From contig NZ_MWWW01000009.1 in NCBI RefSeq assembly GCF_002259745.1, forward strand, positions 1-64,000: a DNA stretch of 64,000 nucleotides, read 5' to 3'. Below the pieces are notes generated by a model. The model was not told the DNA's origin, made no database searches, and saw only the letters and a list, made by a program, of their open reading frames with translations. How positions within the stretch are numbered: position 1 is the stretch's first letter; every line of letters begins with the position of its first letter. This document shows positions 45,150-54,700 of the stretch, piece after piece. Origin of the DNA: Bifidobacterium myosotis (GTDB lineage Bacteria > Actinomycetota > Actinomycetes > Actinomycetales > Bifidobacteriaceae). Made by a program: the position numbers and the translations under genes.

Positions 45150-45220
45150 GACACTGTTCACCGTTTCGGGTGGGCAGGGCTTAGACTTGGAATTCAGACC
45201 TGACGTAAAAGGAGAGGCGT

Positions 45221-45748
45221 ATGGCGCAGGATGATGGAAAGACGATTGATCAGCTCAATGAGGAAGCTGACATCGCCGCAGATTACCTTGAAGGCCTGTT
45301 GGACATCGCCGACTACGAAGGCGACATCGAGATGGGCGTACGCAACGATCGCCCGACGGTGCAGATCGTCGCCGATGATGACACTGACATCAAGCATCTG
45401 ATCGGCCGCAATGGCGAGGTCGTGGATGCGCTGCAGCAGCTCACCAGACTTGCCGTCCAGCAGAAGACGGGCGAACGCTCCCATCTGATTGTCGATGTGG
45501 ACGGCTTCCTCAAGCGCAAGCGTCAGCGCCTGCGCGACATCGCACTCGATGCCATTGACGCGGTCAAGGACTCCGGTGAGCCGGTAGACCTGAAGCCGAT
45601 GAACTCCTTCGAGCGTAAGGTGGTTCACGATGTGGTACGCGAGGAAGGTCTGAAGTCTCGCTCGCATGGCGAAGAGCCGCACCGTTATGTTACGGTGTAC
45701 ATGCGGAGCAAGGCCGAGGACGAAGACGACGAACTTGACGAGGAGTGA
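45221..45748 (+). CDS. jag: RNA-binding protein Jag/KhpB (KH and R3H domains)
   Basis: A 175-residue protein with a KH domain (LIGRNGEVVDALQQLTRLAV) and an R3H domain (MNSFERKVVHDVVREE, HRYVTVYMR). It lacks the N-terminal Jag-N domain of the Firmicutes form, as usual in Actinobacteria, and ends in an acidic tail. AAAGGAGAGGCGT precedes the ATG. Confidence 0.95.
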   Translation: MAQDDGKTIDQLNEEADIAADYLEGLLDIADYEGDIEMGVRNDRPTVQIVADDDTDIKHLIGRNGEVVDALQQLTRLAVQQKTGERSHLIVDVDGFLKRKRQRLRDIALDAIDAVKDSGEPVDLKPMNSFERKVVHDVVREEGLKSRSHGEEPHRYVTVYMRSKAEDEDDELDEE

Positions 45749-45989
45749 GTGAGTCGTCCGAACATAAGACTTCGGTGAAAACCGACGGAATCCCCTCCCG
45801 CTGACTGTACACGTCGGCGCGGCGCCGGTGGAAGGTTTACTAGGGAGAACCTTTCACCGGCACTACGTCGACGGATGGGCGGATGGGGTGAAGTCGAATC
45901 GCCGACTATAACTCCTGAAATGAAATGGAGATGGCGTCGTATCGCACGGCGCCTTTTCCATGTATACGTGTGCATCGTGAAACCGTTGG

Positions 45990-46005
45990 TGTTTCACGTG
46001 GAACA
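45990..46005. other. Near-consensus parS site
   Basis: TGTTTCACGTGGAACA differs from consensus parS by one base and lies 20 bp upstream of rsmG. Confidence 0.75.
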
Positions 46006-46024
46006 TAGTGCAAAGGGGATGATG

Positions 46025-46690
46025 ATGGCGGATCAGCTGGATGGCTCGCCGGTGCTTGCCGAAGTGCTGGGTGATGCATTGCCTGCGCTGGAACGTTTTC
46101 ATGCCAAGCTCGCCGAGGAGGGTGAGCCTCGTGGTTTGATTGGTCCGCGTGACGTCGATATCATCTGGGAACGTCATATCCTGAATTCGGCGGCTATTGT
46201 TCCGTATGTGCGTGAGGCCACCGCAGGAGCGAGATTCAAAACCGTGGCCGATGTGGGTAGTGGGGGAGGTTTCCCCGGTATCGTCGCAGCGGCCTGTCTG
46301 CCTGATCATCGGTTTACGCTGATCGAACCGATGGAGCGTCGCGTGGAATGGCTGAGCGAATGCGTGGACCTGCTGGAGCTGAGTAATGTTGACATCATTC
46401 GCGATCGTTCCGATGCAGTGATTGCCCAGGTGCGTAAGCGCAAAATGCATCCATTCGCTGTGGTCACTTGCCGTGCTGTCGCTCCTATGACGAAACTGTC
46501 CGGATGGACATTGCCTCTGCTGAAGACCCAAGGGCGACTGGTGGCGCTCAAAGGACGGTCCGCACAGGCTGAGCTCGATAAGGCCGCCAAGGAGATCGTA
46601 CGCTTCGGCGGTCAGTCACCGCGCGTTGTCGAGGCTGTCGTGGGACCTGATCTGGAGCCCACGCACGTCGTGTTGGTGGATAAGCGCTGA
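46025..46690 (+). CDS. rsmG: 16S rRNA (guanine527-N7)-methyltransferase RsmG
   Basis: A 221-residue SAM-dependent methyltransferase modifying G527 (E. coli numbering) of 16S rRNA. The SAM motif is [14 protein letters not shown], with [12 protein letters not shown] following. Three tandem ATGs occur (46019, 46022, 46025); I use the third because AAAGGGG is then 6 bp upstream. Loss of function is known to give low-level streptomycin resistance in other bacteria. Confidence 0.95.
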   Translation: MADQLDGSPVLAEVLGDALPALERFHAKLAEEGEPRGLIGPRDVDIIWERHILNSAAIVPYVREATAGARFKTVADVGSGGGFPGIVAAACLPDHRFTLIEPMERRVEWLSECVDLLELSNVDIIRDRSDAVIAQVRKRKMHPFAVVTCRAVAPMTKLSGWTLPLLKTQGRLVALKGRSAQAELDKAAKEIVRFGGQSPRVVEAVVGPDLEPTHVVLVDKR

Positions 46691-46951
46691 TGGGTGCGTT
46701 TGACATGAAACAGCAGTTATCCACAATCACGCATCGCTCGCAAAGTTATCCACAATTTTGCGCCATGCTGGTGCACAACTCGAAAAACGTTGAAAAATCA
46801 GCGATTACAAGGGTGATAAACGCGTAATATATCGTCGCTCACCCGCTGGTTATCCACAGTTATCCACATAGCATGGTGGAATTGTGGATAAACCGAAATC
46901 ATGTCCATACGAATGTGAACACTGGAACTTACGTTTGTGCAAGGAGGAACG
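46691..46951. other. rsmG-parA intergenic region with five perfect DnaA boxes
   Basis: Perfect boxes lie at 46717-46725, 46746-46754, 46850-46858, 46860-46868 and 46883-46891. Two of them (46850 and 46860) are tandem with a 1-bp gap. An AT-rich stretch (GGGTGATAAACGCGTAATAT) lies between the two sub-clusters. The density exceeds that next to dnaA, so this may be a second part of a split origin or a DnaA-control region for parAB. Confidence 0.9.
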
Positions 46952-47929
46952 ATGGCCGCACAGGATCATCAATCGGAACCGATGGAAACAGCTTCCGAAA
47001 CCCTTCATCGTATTTTTGATGGGCAGGGCTCCGTGCTTGGCAATCAGATTGCCGATGAATCCTCCCGGTACGATGCGCTGAAGCATGCTGCTTTTCCGAA
47101 GCCCGCGAAGACCCGCCGTATTGCTGTGGCGAACCAGAAAGGTGGTGTCGGTAAGACCACATCCACGGTGAACATCGCCGCCGCGCTGGCCAGCAAAGGC
47201 GCGCAGGTGCTGGTCATCGATATGGACCCGCAGGGCAATGCCTCGACGGCTCTTGGTGTGCCGCATGCGTCGGGGGAGAAGTCGGTGTATGACGTCATCG
47301 AGGGACGTTCGGGATTGGGTGACGTCATGACCGTCTGCCCTGATTTTCCGTCTCTGGACGTGGTGCCGGCATCCATTGATCTGAGCGGCGCCGAGCTTGA
47401 GGTGGCGGACCTGCCGAATCGTAACACCCTGCTCAAGGAAGCGCTTGATCTGTACCTTCGTCAGTCGGACAAGCATTATGATTACGTGTTCATCGACTGC
47501 CCGCCGAGTCTGGGTCTGCTGGTGATCAATGCCATGTGTGCGGTGACGGAAATGCTGATTCCGATTCAGGCCGAGTACTACGCGCTGGAAGGATTGGGAC
47601 AGCTGATTAACACCATTGGATTGGTGCAGACGCATTTCAACCCGGTGCTGCTGGTCTCCACCATGCTGATCACCATGTTTGATCGACGCACACTGCTGAG
47701 CCGCGAGGTGTATAACGAGGTCAAGGGCCATTACCCCAGCATCGTGCTTGACACCACTATTCCACGTTCCGTGAAGATTTCCGAGGCACCCAGTTTCTCG
47801 CAATCGGTAATCGCCTATGACCCTCGTGGCATCGGTGCGATTGCCTATGGTGAGGCGGCATTGGAGATTGCCAAACATTCCAAGCAGGTACTTGAGGCCA
47901 TTGATGCGAGGAGGAAGCACAACTCATGA
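46952..47929 (+). CDS. parA: Chromosome-partitioning ATPase ParA (Soj)
   Basis: A 325-residue Walker-type ATPase moving origins. The deviant Walker A is KGGVGKTT (63-70), followed by VIDMDPQGNASTALG and DYVFIDCPPSLGLLVINAM. The N-terminal 55 residues precede the ATPase and are variable. I use the ATG at 46952 with AAGGAGGAACG before it. The stop overlaps parB by 4 bp (ATGA). Confidence 0.96.
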   Translation: MAAQDHQSEPMETASETLHRIFDGQGSVLGNQIADESSRYDALKHAAFPKPAKTRRIAVANQKGGVGKTTSTVNIAAALASKGAQVLVIDMDPQGNASTALGVPHASGEKSVYDVIEGRSGLGDVMTVCPDFPSLDVVPASIDLSGAELEVADLPNRNTLLKEALDLYLRQSDKHYDYVFIDCPPSLGLLVINAMCAVTEMLIPIQAEYYALEGLGQLINTIGLVQTHFNPVLLVSTMLITMFDRRTLLSREVYNEVKGHYPSIVLDTTIPRSVKISEAPSFSQSVIAYDPRGIGAIAYGEAALEIAKHSKQVLEAIDARRKHNS

Positions 47930-49407
47930 CATCGAAATCTCGACTCGGCAAAGGTCTCGGTGCGTTGTTCCCCACGCTGCCGGGGGAGCAGGATGCAAGT
48001 GCTCAGCTGGAACTGTTGCCTGATGCGGACAAGCATGCGGCGGAAGACGGTTCGGACCGTGGCGGTAAGTCCGGTGTGTCCGCCACCAAGTCTGTGAACG
48101 CCGACTCCAAGTCATCGAGCGGCTCGACCAGCAAGGCGTCTGGCGAGAAGCCCTCTGGCAAAGCCGCGAAGAAATCCGCCGGCAAGCGTGCCTCGATGCC
48201 AAGCATCGGCGCCATCGCTCATCCCAGCGATTTGTTCTTCGGTGGTGAGGATGTGCCGGTGACGACTACGCCGATTGACACATTCATTCCGGTGCCGCAT
48301 GGCGGCAAGGTCACTGATCGCTCCGCTGCCTCCACTCAGTCGCCTGATGGCGACCAGTCCTCCAAGGCCGGCAAGAATGTTTCACGTGAAACATCACAGG
48401 AATCGACAGCCAAGAAGTCCAGTGACAAGGATCAGCAGGATTCTCCTCAGGAGGAGCTGAAGCCGGTGGAAGGTGGCTACCTTGCCGAACTGAAGCTGGC
48501 GGATATCGGCCCGAATGCCCATCAGCCCCGTACCATCTTTGACGAGGATGATCTCAACGAGCTTGCCGCTTCGATCAAGGAAGTCGGCGTACTGCAGCCG
48601 ATTGTGGTGCGTCGTCGTCCCGCCGATCAGATTGCCTCGGCCCAAGCAGCCAAGGCTGCGCAGACTGAAGAGCAGGGACATGAGGCGAACGCCAACCCGT
48701 TCTCGGGTCGTATGGACAGCCCGTACGAACTCATCATGGGTGAGCGTCGTTGGCGAGCTTCGCAACTCGCCGGCTTGGAGACCATTCCGGCCATCGTCAA
48801 GACGACGGCTGACGACGACATGCTGCGCGACGCCTTGCTGGAAAACCTGCATCGTGTGGCGCTGAATCCGTTGGAAGAGGCGGCCGCCTACCAGCAGATG
48901 ATCGATGAATTCGGTCTGACGCAGGCGCAGCTGTCGAAGTCGGTGTCCAAGTCCCGTCCGCAGATTGCGAACACCTTGCGACTGCTGAACCTTCCGGCCG
49001 CGGTGCAGAAGAAGGTGGCGGCCGGCGTGCTGTCGTCCGGCCATGCGCGCGCGTTGCTGGGGCTCAGCGATCCGGAGGAGATGGACAAGCTCGCCTCACG
49101 CATCATTGCGGAGGGACTGTCCGTTCGCAGTACCGAGGAGATCGTTTCCATGAAGATCGCCTCGGGGGAGCAGCCCAAGAAGCCGAAGACCTCCAAAACC
49201 AACCCGTGGGTCGGCTCTGCCATTCAGCAAAGCCTGGAGAATCACTTCGACACCAAGGTGTCCATCAAAGGTACCCAGAAGCACGGTCGCATCGAGATCG
49301 TCTTCTCGTCGCCCGAAGACATGGATCGCATCATTCAGCTGCTTGTTCCCGGACAGAGCGGAACCGAAGCAACCGATGCCAAGACGTCCGAAAGCCATTG
49401 GGTCTGA
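47926..49407 (+). CDS. parB: Chromosome-partitioning protein ParB (Spo0J)
   Basis: A 493-residue CTPase that spreads from parS. It has a long, low-complexity N-terminus (20-175, Lys/Ser/Ala-rich), then the ParB N-domain (IGPNAHQPRTIFDEDDLNEL, GERRWRASQLAGLETIPAIV, LLENLHRVALNPLEEAAAYQ), the HTH (LTQAQLSKSVSKSRPQIANT) and the C-terminal dimer domain. About 35 residues (near 230-265, Ala/Gln-rich) are inserted before the GERR motif. A perfect parS lies inside its own coding sequence at 48378. Confidence 0.96.
   Translation: MTSKSRLGKGLGALFPTLPGEQDASAQLELLPDADKHAAEDGSDRGGKSGVSATKSVNADSKSSSGSTSKASGEKPSGKAAKKSAGKRASMPSIGAIAHPSDLFFGGEDVPVTTTPIDTFIPVPHGGKVTDRSAASTQSPDGDQSSKAGKNVSRETSQESTAKKSSDKDQQDSPQEELKPVEGGYLAELKLADIGPNAHQPRTIFDEDDLNELAASIKEVGVLQPIVVRRRPADQIASAQAAKAAQTEEQGHEANANPFSGRMDSPYELIMGERRWRASQLAGLETIPAIVKTTADDDMLRDALLENLHRVALNPLEEAAAYQQMIDEFGLTQAQLSKSVSKSRPQIANTLRLLNLPAAVQKKVAAGVLSSGHARALLGLSDPEEMDKLASRIIAEGLSVRSTEEIVSMKIASGEQPKKPKTSKTNPWVGSAIQQSLENHFDTKVSIKGTQKHGRIEIVFSSPEDMDRIIQLLVPGQSGTEATDAKTSESHWV
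48378..48393. other. parS site within parB
   Basis: Perfect TGTTTCACGTGAAACA, in the low-complexity linker-coding part of parB. Confidence 0.93.
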
Positions 49408-49455
49408 TATTCTGACCTGATAATTCTGGACTATTAACCATTTGCGGTATTGGCC

Positions 49456-49544
49456 GCTGCTGGACTGACGTGGGCATCTCCCAACACACTCAAGGCCGTT
49501 CGGCCGAGTCTACGGTTGGGAGATGCCCACGTCAGTCCAGCAGC
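49456..49544. repeat. Variable-stem repeat (family B), copy 2
   Basis: Perfect 29-bp arms (49456-49484 and 49516-49544, starting GCTGCTGGACTGACG) enclose the conserved core with CACTCAAGGCCGTTCGGCC and a TCTACGG end. It lies directly behind parB in the 850-bp gene-free stretch 49408-50257. Confidence 0.9.
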
Positions 49545-49564
49545 TCTCCTTCAGGGGATACTTC

Positions 49565-49783
49565 CACTTAATGTCCTGCGTCAGAAGTTCGCTAACGAAT
49601 TCACTTACCCCTCAGACCCGCTTCGCGGGCCAGCTCGTCCTGCAATTAAGGACGCGGTTCGCGCGTGTTTTGCTGGCTCGCCTGTCGGTTCGCACGTCGC
49701 CTGCAAACAGCTCCGCTGTTTGCTTCACGGCAACGTCCTAACAAGGGGATCCGAAATATATGCAATGAGTTTTTGGCGCAGGA
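49565..49783. repeat. Dispersed composite repeat (family C), uninterrupted copy
   Basis: It aligns at its start with 15122-15207 and at its centre (49636-49738) with 26098-26200. GGGGATCCGAAATATAT and GCGCAGGACGCTAG near its end correspond to the sequences either side of the MITE at 15208-15325. Confidence 0.7.
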
Positions 49784-49795
49784 CGCTAGGCCCAT

Positions 49796-49837
49796 ACTCA
49801 ACTCTCATTCTCGCGTATTCAAGAATGAGAGTTGAGT
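49796..49837. terminator. Hairpin downstream of parB
   Basis: ACTCAACTCTCATTCT pairs perfectly with its complement around a 10-nt loop and is followed by GGCTTTT on the plus strand. Confidence 0.6.
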
Positions 49838-49927
49838 GGCTTTTCCCGTAATGCGACGAGTTGGTGTATGTGGGCTTGGATTGCGACTTCGCTGTTTATG
49901 GGCTAATCGGTGATGTTGATGCTAACC

Positions 49928-50016
49928 GCTGTCGGGTTGGGGAAGGTGTTGTCCAACACACTCAAGGCCGTTCGGCCGAGCCTACGGTTGGACAACACCT
50001 TCCCCAACCCGACAGC
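49928..50016. repeat. Variable-stem repeat (family B), copy 3
   Basis: Perfect 29-bp arms (49928-49956 and 49988-50016, starting GCTGTCGGGTTGGGG) enclose the core CACTCAAGGCCGTTCGGCC...GAGCCTACGG. Only the core matches copy 2. Confidence 0.9.
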
Positions 50017-50087
50017 TCCTGCAAGGGGATTTCTGATAGGCAATGTAGCCATCCATACAAGAACACTCAATACGAAGGTTTGTATAA

Positions 50088-50178
50088 CGTTGTGGGGTTG
50101 ATGGAGAGGGCTCCCAACCGTAGGCTCGGCCGAACGGCCTTGAGTGTGTTGGGAGCCCTCTCCATCAACCCCACAACG
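50088..50178. repeat. Variable-stem repeat (family B), copy 4, inverted
   Basis: Perfect 30-bp arms (50088-50117 and 50149-50178, starting CGTTGTGGGGTTGATGG) enclose the core on the opposite strand (CCGTAGGCTCGGCCGAACGG). It ends 80 bp from the trxB stop. Confidence 0.9.
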
Positions 50179-50257
50179 GCTATGAGTCACAGCCGTGCAT
50201 TGGTCATGGCAAATACAAAAGAAGTCCGGTAAGCCGTCACTTCCAGCGCAGGAGAAA

Positions 50258-51349
50258 CTACTCCAGATAAGCTTGGGCATCGAGGGCGGCGCGGCAACCC
50301 ATGCCGGCGGCGCTGATGGCCTGACGGTAGGTGCGGTCCACGCAGTCACCTGCTGCAAAGACACCAAGCGCAGATGTGCGTGTGCTGCCACCATCCACGA
50401 GGATGTATCCGTCATCATCGCGTTCAACCAGATCGGCCGCAAAATCGGTGGCGGGGGTGTGACCAATGGCCACGAACACTGCGGCGCAATCCAGATTGCT
50501 TTCCTCACCGGTGACGGTGTTGCGCAACGTGACGCCGGTGACGTGCTTCGGCGGTTGCTTGGACAAGCCCGCCAACAGTCCGGCGTGATTGGCCAACAAA
50601 CCGCCGCCCAGAGCATTCGCTACAGGGCTCACCGCATTGGACCCGGCAGTCTCGGACTGTGCTGCATCCGCACTTGCAGGGGAGTCGGTGCCGCTCTCGA
50701 TGGCGGTGACGATGGTATTGGTCACCAAGGTCAGCTTAGGATTGGCCTTGGCACGGTCAACCATGATTTGCGATGCGCGGAACGTGTCGCGCCGATGAAT
50801 CAGCGTGACGGACGAGCCGAAGCGCGTGAGGAACAACGCCTCCTCGAAGGCTGAGTCTCCACCGCCGACCACGACGATTGGCTTGTTGCGGAAGAAGAAG
50901 CCGTCACAGGTGGCACAGTACGAGACGCCATGACCGGAGAGCTCCTCTTCGCCGGGCACGCCGAGCTTACGCACATTCGAACCGGTGGCCACGATAACCG
51001 CAGCGGTGTCAAATTGCTCCCCGTCCGAAGTCGTCAGACGGTATAGCGGCTTATCGCCTCCTTGAGCGGGAAGCACCTCCACGGACACCACATCGTCCGC
51101 AAGGAACTCCGCGCCGAATCGCTTGGCCTGTTCCTTCATACGATCCATGAGATCCGGACCCATGATGCCTTCGGGGAATCCGGGGAAGTTCTCTACTTCC
51201 GTGGTGTTGACGAGTTGGCCTCCCGGTGCCAGAGCGCCGGTGATGAGCAGCGGATTGAATCCCGCGCGTCCCAAATAGATGGCTGCGGTATATCCGGCAG
51301 GACCGGAACCGATAATAATCACACGATGTTTCACGTGAAACATTCTCAC
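50258..51349 (-). CDS. trxB: Thioredoxin-disulfide reductase
   Basis: A 363-residue NADPH:thioredoxin reductase. The FAD site is IIIGSGPAGYTAAIYLGRAG (11-30), the redox pair CATC (C145/C148), the NADPH site VVVGGGDSAFEEALFL, and the end GVFAAGDCVDRTYRQAISAAG. About 50 residues (219-268; Ser/Ala/Gly-rich, then ANALGGGLLANHAGLLAGL) are inserted into the NADPH domain, absent from standard 310-320-residue forms. The first codons, MRMFHVKH, are the translation of a parS site. No thioredoxin gene follows. It is the second reductase in the window after the fusion at 2761. Confidence 0.95.
   Translation of the reverse strand: MRMFHVKHRVIIIGSGPAGYTAAIYLGRAGFNPLLITGALAPGGQLVNTTEVENFPGFPEGIMGPDLMDRMKEQAKRFGAEFLADDVVSVEVLPAQGGDKPLYRLTTSDGEQFDTAAVIVATGSNVRKLGVPGEEELSGHGVSYCATCDGFFFRNKPIVVVGGGDSAFEEALFLTRFGSSVTLIHRRDTFRASQIMVDRAKANPKLTLVTNTIVTAIESGTDSPASADAAQSETAGSNAVSPVANALGGGLLANHAGLLAGLSKQPPKHVTGVTLRNTVTGEESNLDCAAVFVAIGHTPATDFAADLVERDDDGYILVDGGSTRTSALGVFAAGDCVDRTYRQAISAAGMGCRAALDAQAYLE
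51327..51342. other. parS site at the start of trxB
   Basis: Perfect TGTTTCACGTGAAACA overlapping codons 3-8 of trxB. Confidence 0.93.
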
Positions 51350-51439
51350 ATCTTCGTAAGACCTTCAGCTGATGTTGAACACTACGACTACCGAATCCTT
51401 GCCGTGAGTTCATTGGCGGACCTATTGGTCTATCCCGTA

Positions 51440-51546
51440 CTTGTCTGAGTGGTGGTGGTCCCCTCTGATGAAGGGACTGGCAGCGAAGCTGACTGGGGGG
51501 AGAGATAGGAGATGCAGTACTCGATTATTAGCGAGACGGACCACTA
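51440..51546 (-). repeat. Dispersed repeat (families A and C combined)
   Basis: On the minus strand, GTGGTCCGTCTCGCTAATAA and CAGTCAGCTTCGCTGCC match the start of the copy at 26031. A diverged CTCCCCT unit (TCCCTTCATCAGAGGGGA) is attached. It lies in the 383-bp gap 51350-51732, which otherwise holds only the terminator of the next gene. Confidence 0.65.
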
Positions 51547-51640
51547 TGACGGACCACTATGACGTGACACCATCCGTATGCTATTCGGTCGGAAAAGTCA
51601 CTTCAATGGGAACAGGTCTCTTCGGTACCTCTGCTGACCT

Positions 51641-51680
51641 ATAAGAAAACCGGCCTCCCGTTTATTCGGGAAGCCGGTTT
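51641..51680. terminator. Terminator downstream of murJ
   Basis: AAAACCGGCCTCCCG and CGGGAAGCCGGTTTTT pair around a short loop with T-runs on both strands. Confidence 0.85.
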
Positions 51681-51732
51681 TTCGAGGGGCTATATTCAGG
51701 ACCTCATTCGCGCCATCCGATGAAAAACCGGA

Positions 51733-54700
51733 TTAGAATACCTCCACCTTCTGGATGTAGAGCTGGTTCTGCGGCATGCTGTCGGTTGGCACCCACAGGA
51801 TGAGGTCCTGTGCGTTCACCGTCTTGGTGAACTTGATTTCGGTGGTGCCTCCCTCGGCGAAGGTGAACTCCGCAACCTGCTCACCCTGTGTCGGATCGCC
51901 GGTGGTGTTCGCGCGGATGTACCCTTTACCACCCGACGTGCGGATGGTCACCGTCATGCGGTAGACATCATGCGGCTGGTCGAGATGCAGATAGTACGCG
52001 TAACCCGACTGTCCACCGGGATTGGTCAGGAAGTTCGCGCTGGAGATGGTGTACGGCGTATTGTTCACATGCTTCGGGGTGGGGACGGCCTTCGAATCCT
52101 TATCGGCCGTGGTCGCCTTCTCGCTCTTCTTGGACTGGGAATCGGACGAAGAGGAACCGTTCGTTGTCTGGCTGGAGTCGGAGGAGGACGACTGGGAGGA
52201 CGAATCCGATTCGTTATCACCGGATGCGGAGGACCCGGTGCCGCTGCCGAATGGGACCTGGCTTTCGTCGAACTCGGGCCACTGGCCTGCGGCTGCGGAC
52301 TTGCCGGTGGAGACGTCAGCGGGGTTGCTGGAGCTGTCGCGGAAGGCGATCACGGCCCAGACCGTGGCGGCTGCGACCACCAGCACGGCAACCACAATCG
52401 CCACCACCTTCGTGGTGAAGTTACCGAACAGATGCTCATTGGGCAACTCCGCGTCCACGGTCTTCTTCGGTGGATTCTTCGGTTCGAAACTGGGCGGGAT
52501 GGCTGCGATTTCAGCGATGCGCGCCTGTTCCTCCTCCAATGCGCGCAGGGACTCCTCGCCCGGAGCCACCTCGCGGCCGGCGGCATCGAAGATCGGGATG
52601 CGGCTCGTGGTCTCGCCCGGTGCGGGTTCGGCAAGATTGCCGGTCGGAATCGGGACGGTCAGCCTCGAGTTGCCCACGGCAGCCGAGGTGGGAGCCGGGT
52701 TGAACGTGCTATACCAATCGCCGGTATCCTCGCCGGACAGATTCTCATCCTGCCAGGCGTTGGACAGATTATTGAAATCGAACAGACGACGTTCGTCCTT
52801 CTGCGTGCCGTTGGCCGCACCGTTCTTGCCGGTGGCATCCGGCAGCGGAACCGCCGGCATCGCGATATTCGGCGCGCTGGTGTTGATGGACAGCGTCGGC
52901 AGTTGCTGGCTGCTCACCAATCCGGCGGGAATGGGATTCACGTCCGATTCAGCGACCGGCTGCAACGGCGCCGTGGCGATCGAGCATTCGCCATCGACGT
53001 TCGGCAGGGCGATATCCGTGGAGCTGTTCGAGCCCATATCGCTCAGCGGCTTCCAATCACCCAACAGCGCCTCAAGTTCAGCAAGGGAGGCCATGGGCAG
53101 CGTCGGATCGTCCGCCTCGATGAGGTTCAGACCGCGCTTGAGAATCACCCGGAACTCACCTGGAGTGTCCATGGGCAACTGGCTGAGGTCGAAATGCGGT
53201 TCGGCCTGGCTGGGCGAATGCGTCAGCAGGGCATACAGCAGTGCGGCAAGCTGACGGATGGCCACTTGCTCGGGTCCTTCCGGCTGGCGCGACTGCTGTT
53301 GTGCGACGCCCAATCCCAAGGTGTCCGCCAACAACGGCGTGAACGGGGCGTCCGCGATTTCCACGCCCGAGGCGGTCAGGCGCACGGTGTCGGTGGTGAT
53401 GGCCTCGTTGACGGGAGACCCGGCCAGCATCGGGCGAATGGCCTGCAGGGTCTCGCCGATGATGGAGCGCATGGCGTCATGGCTCAGTACATTGCCCGCC
53501 CCGGCCAGGTATTCGGAAACGGACAGGCCGCGATCCAGCGGCATCACGGCCAGCAGCACGCCAGCCTGCATGCGGTACTTGAGCACCGGTACGTGGTGGG
53601 CCGGCTTGGTGGCCACGATACGTCCCGCGATGTCATCGACCGTGGTCAGGACCTGACTGTTGGACACGATGAACAGCTGGCAGTCCTTCGCCAGCACACG
53701 GTCGTTCGCCTTCCACGCTGCGATGCCGGGTTCCTCGCGCAACGAGGACACCAGCGTGTATCGGTTGAGAATGGTATCTCCCAGCTGCGGTTTCATAGGC
53801 TCATCCGGCTCCGTATGGTTGTTGCTGATATTAGGAATTGACGTTGATATTCTATCCGCCGGGCTGGCCTTGGGGATAGTCCCAGAGGATGATGCCGCGC
53901 GCTTGCCCCGCCCCAATCGCGCGGTCACCGCCTGCACCGCACCGGTCAGTTCGGGCGTACGCAATATCCACAGCATGCCCACATATACCACGGCCAACAC
54001 GATGGTGAGCACGACGCAGATGCCCAATGCGGCGAACCACCCCATGTGACCGCCGGTATGACGGATGCTCACGCCGAACAGATCGGTGACCGGGCCCTTG
54101 AGCAGCCATGTGACCAGACCGGCGACCACGGCGGCCGCCACGGCCTTGGCGTAGGTGATGATGATGCCGCGACCGCCCAGATGGCCGTCGAATCGCCTGC
54201 GCAGCATGATGAGTGTGGGCGGCAAAGCCAGGAACGCGCCGATGGTGACCGAGCAGGCGATCCACGTCACCCAGTGCTCGGGTGGCAGCGCCATCACGCC
54301 TCCGATGATGAACGCCGAGACCAGACCGTACTGCAGCAATGCGGACAGGAACGGATGAAGACCGTCCTCGAAGGCATAGAACGTGCGTTGGATGAGCAGG
54401 AATGCGGAACACGGCGGGATGCCCACGGAGAGGGCCGTCAGCGCATAGGCGATGAGCATCGTCTCGTCCATCGACACCGACGGCAGCAGCGCGCGGATGA
54501 TCGGTTCGGGGAAGACGATCATCGCCGCGGCGAAGAACATGAGCAGCAATCCGACATTGTTGAGCGCGCCACCCAGATCCCGGCGGGCCTCATCCAGATC
54601 CCGCGCCGCCACGGATCGCGAGATCTTGGGGAACATGGCGGTGGACACGGAAACGGCGATCAGCGAATACGGCAGCACGAACAGCGTGTAGGCGTTCTGG

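Noticed and set aside
49456..50178. CRISPR array
   Set aside because: Although short cores alternate with unique sequence, the unique parts are inverted repeats around each core, the spacing is irregular and orientation changes.
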